A DNA stretch of 64,000 bases from Lactifluus volemus (taxonomy: Eukaryota; Basidiomycota; Agaricomycetes; Russulales; Russulaceae): the NCBI GenBank assembly GCA_022376515.1, contig WTXI01000017.1, positions 372,001-436,000 of the forward strand. Reading direction: 5' to 3'. Made by a program: the position numbers and the translations under genes. The notes beneath the pieces are model-generated. The model saw only the letters and a list, made by a program, of their open reading frames with translations, was not told the origin of the DNA and did no database searches. This document shows, piece by piece, positions 1 through 9,424 of the stretch; the stretch's first letter is position 1; the number at the start of each line of letters is the position of its first letter.

Positions 1-429
1 GAATGTGTGCGCTCAAACAGTCCGCATTTGTTGCAGAGCTAAGAAAACAACAAAAAACGAATGTTAGACAAAAAGAATCAAATTTTAAGAACCGACATTG
101 AAACATACCAATTTCCCAGGGCTGAGCATCGAACGGCGCCATGTCGTGGTCTCATGGGTTTTACAATTGAAGCATCGGCGATGGACACCATGGCCGAGCT
201 TCATCATCGCATCATCTGTGTAGATGACTTCGTAGGTCCTGATCCTGGGGAATAGTTGATCGAGCTTGCCTCTTGGGCCGTTGATGTACGGAGTTTGTGT
301 AAGAGGATCGACGGGGTGTGCTAGGACATCTTGTCGCGCGTCGTATCCGTTTACACGCTCGGTAAAATCCCAACCAGGGGGATAGCTGCCACGACGAGAA
401 TAGTCGTAGCCCATGTTTGAAAACGCCAT
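1..429 (-). CDS. GATA-type zinc-finger protein (partial, 3' end beyond window)
   Basis: Probable sequence-specific DNA-binding transcription regulator. Reading from 429 downward, an open frame starts MAFSNMGYDYSRRG and ends in the first half of a GATA finger: C-F-N-C, then TTWRR and a PGK motif. A 70-nt intron with a GTATGT donor and a TAG acceptor (39-108) then interrupts it. The next exon (38 to 1) supplies the second half, beginning L-C-N-K-C-G-L-F-E-R. Joined, this gives the C-x2-C-x17-18-C-x2-C spacing of the family with the usual T-T-W-R-R and C-N-x-C-G-L residues. The start is uncertain: another frame begins at 542 (MSSSQSQSPRQ) and could be an upstream exon joined by an unrecognised intron. 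The gene runs off the window, so full length and subfamily cannot be told. Confidence 0.75.
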
Positions 430-849
430 TTGTTCTTGGTCAAGTCGTGCAGAGAAAACGCTTGGGACGGAGCCTGGTTCTGAGTGACTGTGACTGTGCC
501 ATGAAGAATCTGTCTTGGTGACTGAGACTGAGAGGAGGACATGGGAATGGGAGTTCGTGAAGTGGGGGGTTGTGCAAGTGCCCCATTGTCGGGAAATCTG
601 AAGTGCGATGATCAGGAAAACGTTTCAAATTGCTTCCGATGATGAGGAACATACCTGAAAGTAAGGGTGCTCGAGTCTGCGTGGGATGACATCGGTGGTT
701 TTTGGGAGTGCTGGATTGTGGCAGCGAAATAGATTAAGGCAGACAAAGTTGATAGCGATCGATGTGAACGAGATGTTCCGTTGGCAAGACCCGCCTGGGG
801 TAAATGGATGATGATAATTTCGGGATACGAACAACCTCGATCATTTTAT

Positions 850-2530
850 AACCCTACGGAGGCTACGCAATACATTCACATCAAGCGCCGAAACCCGCTG
901 ATGGGGGAGCCAGGTCCAATTTTCGGTAAACGATGAATGCAACAAGTGAAACCCGATAGACGTAATTAGGTCCGCTCTGACCCCGGAGTCCAGAAACAGT
1001 AAAGGTCGTGTACAACCGACGTCTTGTTACTGTATTACATGAACAGCAAGTAAAGACATTGATCGGGCAGCCACAGGACTCGGATCGAGTTAATCAAGAC
1101 TCGAGTTAAGCGAGGCATTTGAAAGCACTTGAGGCTTCTAAGCGGCGGGTAGTGGTGAGAAGTCATTAAAGGGGCCTAGGGTTAGCATCGCCTACCTGCA
1201 GCATTATCCGCTAGTCGACCGGCCAGCCCGACCTGGCGCTGAAATGCACAGGATGAGCCTGAGGGTTTGTTTAACATGTGGGCCGAATGCCGATGCTGGC
1301 AGTATCCGGGCCGCGGAGCCACCTCCTTATAGCCACTGCCATGTGTCGTCCTCCGCGTCGGGGGTGTTTATTCATACCCCTAATTTCGTTTAGGTGGTCA
1401 CTCTTATGTTGCGGCGACCAAACACTGGCCAGATCTCTTGCCGGTGGCCTCTTTGATTTCTCGCATATACTGTACTACTACAGAAGTTGACAAGTCCGGG
1501 TGCCCAGATCCCTCAGGCGGTCGGTCCACCCCCATCAATCTCTCGTCCATGCATTTAGGTATATACAGAGCTAGGACGTCTGCCAGTTTTTAGTCCCATA
1601 TCTTTTGTTACAGGATCGTTCCAAGATGTCTCTCTCCCCGATGTTCCCGACGCCCAGCTTCGATGAGTCCTTGCGAGTGAACTGACAAGTGATTGATGTC
1701 GGATTTTCTCTCTGATATCTGCACATTCGATCTAATTGGATGATCGTGAATCATTCATGAACGATGAACGGGTACAGTAAATGACTGTCGGACAAGACGA
1801 CACTGGCAGGCACAGCGTCCCAAAACGTGTGTTAGTCTCGAGACAACGGTCGTCACGCTATCGTCTCAGTTGAGCCTCGGGAAAGGCTTGTCTCCATCGC
1901 CGCATCTACTCCACCATTTAAGGAAATTGACGGACAGAGTGAGTTCACCAGGGTCCCAATCTTCTCATCCCTCCGAGTCTGTCAAGACATCTTCTGTCTC
2001 ATGTCATGACTTCCCCATAGACCCACAAGTGTTTCAGCCTTGGTGCGATGGGAAAGAGTTGCTTTTTGGTATTTCATACCGAGCGTTTTTCTTTTGTCAT
2101 TCAGAAGAAGCATAGTCATGAGATCGGTTCACGTGCGGGCTCCTCGGCAACTTCAATTCAAACTCCGCTGACTAATTCTTAAAGAGGGCGATGCTATGCT
2201 GCATACAATCTCAGTACGTCAAGCTGTGTATGTCCTCCTTAGAACTTTAGTTTAGTAATGGGCAGTGTTGTGTAGGCTGTTTCGGGTTTCATCAGAGTGG
2301 CACGTCTCGAAAATGGGCTCCTGCCTTCAGAAGCGGAAGCAGTGCGAAGGTTTGATTAAACCACCTTCTTTTGGGTGGCGGCCCCTACGCACTCCTTGCG
2401 TGGTCCCAGTGACAGTTTTTTCTCATGTACACCGTGGTCTGATGGCATTACTTGTCGCGCATCATGAAAGGATTGTTGAGCATGAGTTAGGAGTGAATGT
2501 AGCAAAAGGTGGTGAGGAAAGATACCGGAG
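850..2530. other. intergenic stretch, nothing recognised
   Basis: Only short open frames on both strands, no recognisable domain and no convincing intron-exon chain. It lies between the 5' side of the GATA gene and the 3' end of the DBP9 gene. Confidence 0.5.
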
Positions 2531-4846
2531 CTAGCGAAACTTCTTCAGCGGGTCGTTCTTCTTCCCGCCCTTCCCCCTTCCGCTGCTAAATTTTCCTCCT
2601 CTCCCACGGCCGCGCCCCCGCCCACGTCCCGTCCTCTAGAAAAGGGCACAAAGTCCGCCTCTTCCGGCTTTTCTGTGGGGGCGACTGTTACTGCTGACGT
2701 TGGGATTTTCGGCATCAAGTACTTTGGAACGTGTTTCATGTGTGGCTGCACTCGCGTCGGGTGAAGTGGTTTGTCGTGTTTCAGGTATTCAAAGTCGTTA
2801 GGGTTTCTTCAAAGTGAGCCTGCAAGCACCGCCGTAGTTTGGCATACAACAAGCAAAGCGGCTGGCCACAGAATTGTTGATGCCGACGGACCTTGAGCTT
2901 ATCGGACGTCAAAAGTTCCTGCTTGATCTCCTTTAGCCGTGCCTCCCGAATGGCGTGCCGGGTCACCGCACGCAACGCATCCTCCATCCGGTACCGGAAC
3001 GCATCGACCTGTTTCTTGTCAAACACGTACTCGCGCATGCGGCCTGCTGTGCGCGATCGATGCGTTCCCATACTCGCTCGTCGTGTCGGGTGCTCGGCAC
3101 GCCGCCGACCGCCTTGTGCTTGCCAAACTCAGAGCTAGGCAGCACGAAGGAAAGAGCAGTCCCACCACGTCCGGCGCGCGCAGTACGGCCTACACGGTGA
3201 GTATATGCACGCGACGACGTCGGCAGGTCGAAATTGAGAACGCAGGCGACGTCGAGAAAGTCGATTCCCCGTGCGACGCCATATTCCGTGTCGCGCTTAG
3301 CCCCCCGTCGTCTCTTTCGCGGACTCGCTTTTGCGATGGTGGGGGGTGGGGTAGGCGCTCGCTTGCGCTTGGGTTGGCTAGGGCCAGGGGCACGGTCTGC
3401 TTCTGCTTCACGCTGAGTCGAGGTAACTGCACAAGTAAGCGATAAGAACAAGGCAATTACGAATATCAATATCTGCATAGACGCACATATCTCTTCCTGG
3501 TTATCATCACCGGAGTCATCGCTGTCTTCGTCATCCTCATTATTTCCGCCTTCATCAGTGGCGATAATATAATCATACACCCCTTTATTGAATTCCTGCA
3601 CAACGTGATATCTATGCTTCCTCAGTACGGTCTCCTGCACTGGTAAAAGCTGTACACACCTAGAGTTCAGAGGCAATCCGAGTTCAACACACAGCTTTTT
3701 ATTGAGAACTGTTCAAGGAACAGCTTGACACGATAACAGCGATCAACGTCGTTGACAAACATGATGCATTTTCCCTGAATCAATTTCAGTTTGAGGATGA
3801 TGTAGGTCAACAGGAACTTGTCGGCCTCCGTTGTCCTCCGGAAAAGGTCAGAAGCAGTCGATGCGGTTTTATAGAGGATAGATACCGAACGACATATTGG
3901 ACGAGATTAGATCCACTCTCCTCTTCCTCTTCCAGTTTCAATGTGACCTACAAACGAATGTGAGCGCGAACCTTCCAGAAAATGTACCGAACGCAGACGA
4001 ACAGGGTTTCGTAGTGCCAAGCCTTTCACGTCTCGACGTCTTCGGTCATGGTAGCACTCATTAAGAAGCTTTGATATACTTTTGGGAGAAAACTCTCGCT
4101 GAATATTGAACGAATGTCTTCATCGTGTCCATAGGAAAGGATGAGGTCAGCTTCATCAATGACAAGCGATTCGAGTCGGTCTAAGGACAGAGCCTGGAAG
4201 CGGATTAGACCAAAGCAAGGTGAACACCGAAGATGAGCTAACTACCTTTGCCCGAAGCAAGGCAAGAACCTTCGAAGGCGTACCGATAACAATATCTGGC
4301 TTATCAGAGAGCAGGATCCTACATGGCCCGCTCAGCATTCATGGTTGAGATTTCCGGGACGGTGTTAAAAACGGACCTTTGTAGTTGCGTGGTGACACCA
4401 CCTGCGACATTGACAGACGAGATGTCCGTTTCGCAGTATTTGACCAACCCTCTGAGATGACCTATAACCTGTTCTGCGAGCTCGCGTGTCGGTACTAAAA
4501 TCAACGCTCTTGTGGCTCGTCGCGAATCGTCTTGGACGACAGGCTCCTCCTTCAAAAAAGACGTTGAGTGAAACCCGATGCAAGGTGACATGACGCAGGA
4601 CGCACCTACAGCTTTAGTGTTGAGAAGTTTCTGTACGATGGGGATGCAGTATGCGGCAGTCTTCCCGCTCCCTGTACGGGCGCGAGCAAGGACATCACGG
4701 TTTTCGAGTGCGAGGGGAATAGCCTTCCGCTGGACGAGTGTTGGACGAGAGAAACCAAGATCTGCGAGAGAACGAAGTATGAGAGGGGATAAGAGATGAG
4801 AAAAGTCGGTAAATGTGTCGAGTTGGTCGTTGTCATCCTCAGCCAT
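2531..4846 (-). CDS. DBP9: DBP9/DDX56-like DEAD-box RNA helicase, frameshifted as read
   Basis: ATP-dependent RNA helicase of the Dbp9/DDX56 family, which acts in nucleolar 60S ribosome assembly. The start at 4846 ([15 protein letters not shown]) is followed by a Q-motif region. Helicase motifs then come in order: ARTGSGKT (I), PTRELAEQ (Ia), LVIDEADLI (II, DEAD), MSATM (III), [16 protein letters not shown] (V) and [12 protein letters not shown] (VI). The C-terminal signature [13 protein letters not shown] and a basic [15 protein letters not shown] tail end at a TAG at 2531. At least six short introns fit the family alignment (for example 4550-4609). Five places need one added base to keep frame: near 4030, 3675, 3040, 2805 and 2631. 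Three of these lie in homopolymers (TT, AAA, GGG). Splice sites and motifs are otherwise well kept, so this is either a very young pseudogene or carries sequence errors. Confidence 0.85.
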
Positions 4847-5049
4847 TTTTTCGCTTGTTCATCCAGCCACTGCCACTCCCAAAAATATTTCTTTTTTTTT
4901 TTTTTTTCAATTTTCAGCGTGCACGTGATTCTCATGCCTGATTCCCGAAAACGCTTCCGTTTACCGAACTCAGTTTCGAAAGCCTTCATGTTCCTTGCAA
5001 GCAATTTCCTTTCATCAGAAGATTCCACCAGTGATCAATGTTAACATCA

Positions 5050-6199
5050 GAGTCGGCCAAGTCGGTATCGAAAATGTTCCATGTAGTTGGATAGGGTATC
5101 ATGAACTCGGAGCCAATTCGTGTTTCTGGGAAATCTCTTCCCTGAGTGCGGTATACTAGGTTAACTGGCCATTCTGAGCGACATGCGTGGGATGGTGGAA
5201 GGGCAAGTCATTGTATGTTTTGAGGATGTAAATCCCAAGGTACGGCTACTTGAAAGTTCCGTTGCACACGCTACAAGGATGGAAGTCCTTGGATTCGAGG
5301 GTGCTTCCGAGGCATGGCGCTGATGTTTACGCGGAGGATAGCGGCGGCGTCCAGTTTCAAGGCACCTTCAGTTATTATCAGCTCATTCCTGTACTCAGCG
5401 TTGTAAAGCTAAAGCTATGCCTGATTTTACTGCAATGCCTCATATTCCGACGAACGGACATCAATCCCACTCATGATCGGAGATTTACAAGTTGCGAAGT
5501 CACTCCCTGGCCCAGCAGCATGGTGTATCCTCGATGCAAGTTGGGCCAAATCCTACTGCATAACGGTGGTGGCTGCTGGAGTACTGTGGGCATGGGCGCA
5601 TGTGCCAGTGGAACAGGGCCAGACACTATCTAGGTGACACAGGCACGGCAAATTGAAACTATCTAACATTTGGTTGGGATGGGGTCACGTATGCAGGAAA
5701 CGTAGAGCGTATCCAAAACAAAAAAGAAACACCTAGTTGGCCTACCCCAAATTTCTGAGCAAAACCCATTCTACATTTAGATTGTACAGGAACCGGAACA
5801 CTAGGCCATGTGGGACCAGCTTCTTATCACCTCCGAAAGATGCATCCATTCTCTGCGCGCGTTGACACGATACGTATATGAAAACGCGGATCGGACGAAG
5901 CTGATGGACCACTGGCAGTGCCTGTGGAAAGCCTTTGAGAAGGGTGTCAAACATTTCTGCCAGTGGGCGCTGTGAAAGGTGCCTTTCTTATCTTGTGTAT
6001 CGTAGTTTGTTGAGTTCGCATGAGTAAGAAACGTAGACCGCCCGTAATTGTGCGCCGCCCTGGAAATACAAGCCCCGGTGCATGGTGCAATCACAAGTAT
6101 TTCTCGCGAGGTTCGTATCTCGTGTGGAGAACGTATAAGGGGATAAATCGATCCCCTAGTCACTTTGGTCCGTGAGAAGAACGAGCAACGCGTATGCGG
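5050..6199. other. intergenic stretch, nothing firmly recognised
   Basis: Broken open frames only. A stretch near 5040-5130 has faint similarity to a tubulin N-terminus, but it is not sustained. Confidence 0.4.
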
Positions 6200-7321
6200 G
6201 CCCGAGGGCCGAGGCCATGTGCCGTTGGTTCGAATTCCTCGGAAATTTCCGCTCACTGGGCACTCGGCAGAAACATCTTGCCGTTGCCACTTTCTACCAG
6301 TAGGAAAACATCAACTTGGTCGGCGGTACTTGCTTGCGAAAGACGAGGATATCTTCGCGATCGATTCTGGGTGTACAGCTCTCAACTGCGTGAGGAGGTG
6401 TTTGATTCGGAACACATATTCAAATGCATTTTGACTGACGCTCCGGGATACTTGTGTGATTCACTAATCCTTTCTTGATTGCACAGCGCGCGGCAGAACT
6501 TGTACAGGGACATCTCAGGGGTGGGATGATCAAGAAGCACTCATTCCGTGATTTCGAACTCACCTAGTCTGTTTTTCCGAAACAATGAAACTGTTGGCTG
6601 ACTTCAAGTTCAGGTACACATAGAATCGAAGAAAGAAAATATAACCTTCTTGGTATGAACATGGGTGGCATCCTCTTACTTCTCTCCAAATGGAGAGGTG
6701 AGTCAAACCTTATGATTTGCATTGAGAACGCGAGAGGGGGCGGAAGGATTCATCTACCGTCACAGAACTGAACACCACCGCCGGCTTTACATTACGAATG
6801 AAACTGGACAAGCAGATCAAGACACAGGCGATGATCGTTTCTCTTCTATGGTGAGCTATCTCCTACCAAAGTGGAGACTACTAAGCGTGGCAGTCACGGT
6901 GGTCCTCGTCGTCAAGATGATTTAGAACACGGGAAATGCTCTTACCCCGTCTCGTGTTGTATTCATCAACACCTTGATTAGGTGTTGCGCATGGGGCCTC
7001 TGAATAACTGAGGCAATATTGCGGCGTAAGATCAATGATGGACCTTGATTTTCCATTTATTCAGCGAGTCGTTTTGTTTATGGGCTTCCTCAGACAGTTG
7101 ACATGGTGTGTGCGACGATCATGATGCAGGTGGTTTGTCCCTAAAAATAATACCACACGCTGCTACAATAAAAGTCGAAACACCTATTACTAGTAGTACT
7201 GTTTGTCGGAACGCAGCAATGGTAAGCTCGATGGCTTAACAAATAATGAACTCGGGTTTCCCAATTCACAATAGCCACATGAGGGCAGACATTCTGAGGG
7301 AAGAAAAGAGTACACGACTGC
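6200..7321 (-). repeat. 3' flank of NLR pseudogene, inverted duplicate of 48630-49710
   Basis: This non-coding segment matches the reverse complement of 48630-49710 along its whole length with many small differences. Shared landmarks are GCAGAAACATCTTGCCG, CGCGATCGATT, CGGCAGAACTTGTACAGGGAC and CGGAACGCAGCAATGG. It lies just 3' of the NLR fragment ending at 7322, as its partner lies 3' of the intact NLR ending at 48629. The duplicated unit therefore included the downstream sequence as well as the gene. A third copy of the part nearest the gene is at 52830-53015. Confidence 0.75.
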
Positions 7322-8364
7322 CTATTTAACTTGAACAACATATATTGTCGCCCAATTTAAGCCATGCACCCAGTTTGAGAGATCAAGCCGGGTCTCATCC
7401 TCGCCTGAAATCCAGACAGTGCTAGGTCTATGAAGACACCGCCTGTGAGGATCAGGAATCCAAAGAAGAAGTTCCTTCTCTCCCCCCGGGCCTAATATCC
7501 AACCGTCGTTATTGACGAGGGATTGGTCCGTAAAATGGAGCCGACCTGGTTCAGTGTATCCAGTAGACGGGCCCGGTACGACCTGTCCTGTTGCCACATC
7601 CCACATGCGAATTGTGTGATCTCTCGAGGCAGATGAGATACGCTGTCCATCTGGCGAAAACGCAACAGAATTGACGGAAGAGTTGTGTCCAGTAAACGGG
7701 CCCGCTACGACCTGTCCCGTTGCCGCATCCCACACGCGAATCGTGCAATCAAGCGAGGCTGATGCAATACGCTGTCCGTCCGGTGAGAAAGCGATAGAAT
7801 TGACTGAAGAAGCGTGTCCAGTAAACGGGTCCGCTAGGACCTGTCCTGTTGCTGCATTCCACATGCGAATCGTGCCATCGAACGAGGCCGATGCGAGACT
7901 CTTTCCGTCCGGTGTGAATGCAACAGAATTGACTGAAGAAGTGTGTCCAATAAACGGGCCCGCTTCAACCCGTCCTGCCAGTGTTGCCACATCCCATATA
8001 CGAATCGTGCGATCGAGTGAGGCTGATGCGATACGCTGTCCGTCCGGCGAGAATGCAACCGAACAGACCAACTTGGTGTGTCCAGTGAACGGGCCTTTTA
8101 CGACCTGTCCTGTTGCTGCATCCCACACATGAATCGTGCGATCAAGCGAGGCTGATGCGATATGCTGTCCATCTGGTGAGAATTCAACAGAATTGACCGA
8201 AGAAGTGTGTCCAGTAAATGGGCCCGCTACAACCTGTCCTGTTGCCGCATCCCACACACGAATCGTGTGATCTCCCGAGGCCGATGCGATATGGTGTCCG
8301 TCTGGCGAGAATGCAACAGAAAAGACCGAATCAGTGTGTCCAATAAACGGGCCCACTTGGAACT
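7322..8364 (-). pseudogene. 3' part of NACHT-WD40 (NLR-like) gene, split by copia insertion
   Basis: Minus-strand open frame covering the second half of a WD40 propeller region plus its C-terminal tail. It begins at the copia junction with ..QVGPFIGH and runs through six WD units of about 43 residues (SVAFSPDGQRIASAS.D.TIRVWDAATGQVV pattern). It ends with the conserved tail DGWILGPGGEKELLLWIP ... HRRCLHRP ... GLNWATIY and a stop at 7322. The 5' part continues at 13923 on the far side of the transposon. If the element and one GAACT are removed, the frame joins exactly inside WD unit 8 (..ATGQF / QVGPF..). The paralogue at 44030-48629 is intact. The family consists of STAND-type NTPases for non-self recognition. 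This copy cannot make a full protein with the element in place. Confidence 0.85.
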
Positions 8365-8537
8365 TGTTGAGACGCGACCCGGATCCCGCGGATCTAGCGG
8401 ACCGGAAACCGCGGAACGGAGTAAATATGATTAATGACAATTTATGTACGGGACTAGCTCCCTGGACACTTAGATACACGATTATGGGTAGAATAAAGAA
8501 TGCTATTATTCTGGACATTTACATCTGCTCTGGACAG

Positions 8538-8545
8538 TATAAAAG
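8538..8545 (+). promoter_or_regulatory. TATA box of the copia LTR
   Basis: TATAAAAG, placed about 30 nt upstream of the CACTTCAGTC stretch where the transcript (R region) would be expected to start. The same box occurs in the other LTRs at matching positions. Confidence 0.7.
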
Positions 8546-8571
8546 AACGTAGTTTTCGACGCGTTCACTTC

Positions 8572-8725
8572 AGTCTTCTTGCCTACGACTGAAGTGAGTA
8601 TAGCTTATGTCATTTCTTACCATATTTGGCTTACCTGTGTCTTAGCGCTATCTAATCTCACAGGTACTTATGATCTATGAATAAAGTCTTCTTGCCTACG
8701 ACTGAACGCTATCTAATCTCACAGG
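8572..8725 (+). repeat. paired unspliced and spliced-like copies of one 41-nt LTR sequence
   Basis: Unit 1 is CTTCTTGCCTACGACTGAA (inside 8572-8593), then a 52-nt GTGAGT...CTTAG segment (8594-8645), then CGCTATCTAATCTCACAGG (8646-8664). Unit 2 (8685-8725) is the same left part joined directly to the same right part, with exactly the GT..AG segment missing. An AATAAA signal (8680-8685) lies between the units. All three LTR copies in the window share this arrangement. The 52-nt segment has the donor, acceptor and length of a normal intron in this genome. Confidence 0.85.
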
Positions 8726-8749
8726 ATTATCTAAGCTATTGTAACGACA

Positions 8750-8766
8750 GGTTATGGGCCCTGCGC
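8750..8766 (+). other. primer-binding site: half-tRNA initiator Met
   Basis: GGTTATGGGCCCTGCGC directly follows the LTR. Its reverse complement, GCGCAGGGCCCATAACC, matches the anticodon-stem and loop part of eukaryotic initiator tRNA-Met rather than a tRNA 3' end. Drosophila copia is known to prime from such a cut tRNA-iMet half. The same site follows the second element at 62313-62329. Confidence 0.8.
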
Positions 8767-9424
8767 CCCTGTGAATTCCAAAGAAGATCAAATTACAACA
8801 GTCTCGCACTTGCACTACTCTACGCGCTTACGGTTCTCCCTAAGGCGAGCTTCTGTTTACTTCGCTTGGTAATCCCACTTCTCCCGGTCCTTGGAGCCGG
8901 GGGATCGGCGTAGGCTGGATCCCTTTCCGGGATTTCCCGCGAGCGTTGTGCGAGAGCGCGGCGACGCTGAAGCACGCGCGAGTTTTCTCTCGGCCCGGTT
9001 TGCGCGGTTACTTAATTAATTTAGCCCGGGGAAACGGACGCACGTTAGCCGGTCAGGCGCGGCGCGGACGAGCCGGATGCGGCCCTACTGCCATGTTAGG
9101 AAACCGGGTGGGAGGCCCCGGGGACTATTTGCCTACTGAACGGTTGGCCGATGACTTCCTTGCGGAGCACGGTTCTTGGGTCTAGAACAAGGCGGGGGTA
9201 ATCACTCCCCTGAGCGCTTGGGCTCGTCACAACTGCGGTACGCTAAGATAGGATAGATTATTAGATCACACCGCGCGCAAAGTCCGAGAGACTGGATCTG
9301 ATAAGATTCAGGGTGCACAGCTGGATACGTCAGGGATCCAATCAGATCTTCGATCTCTGGGTCTGACTGCTCCTCATTCCCAGGTTATCAAAAAATCATC
9401 GCTTTATCTTATCAATAGCAAATT

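Larger units (their letters stand above)
8365..8749 (+). repeat. left (5') LTR of copia copy 1
   Basis: 385 bp, starts TGTTGAGACG and ends GTAACGACA, identical to 13538-13922 and 61928-62312. It contains a TATA box (8538), a likely start site around 8565-8570, an AATAAA signal (8680-8685), and an intron-bearing and an intron-less copy of the same 41-nt sequence (see 8572-8725). Confidence 0.95.

Noticed and set aside
5040..5140. Frame VNIRVGQVGIEN.. resembling the start of alpha-tubulin
   Set aside because: Only a few residues fit, a stop follows soon, and no later tubulin block is found nearby.
8677..9185. Small frames in the copia LTR and leader (78 and 79 codons)
   Set aside because: They overlap the LTR and the primer-binding site. 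Their presence in both copies reflects copy identity and is not evidence of coding.
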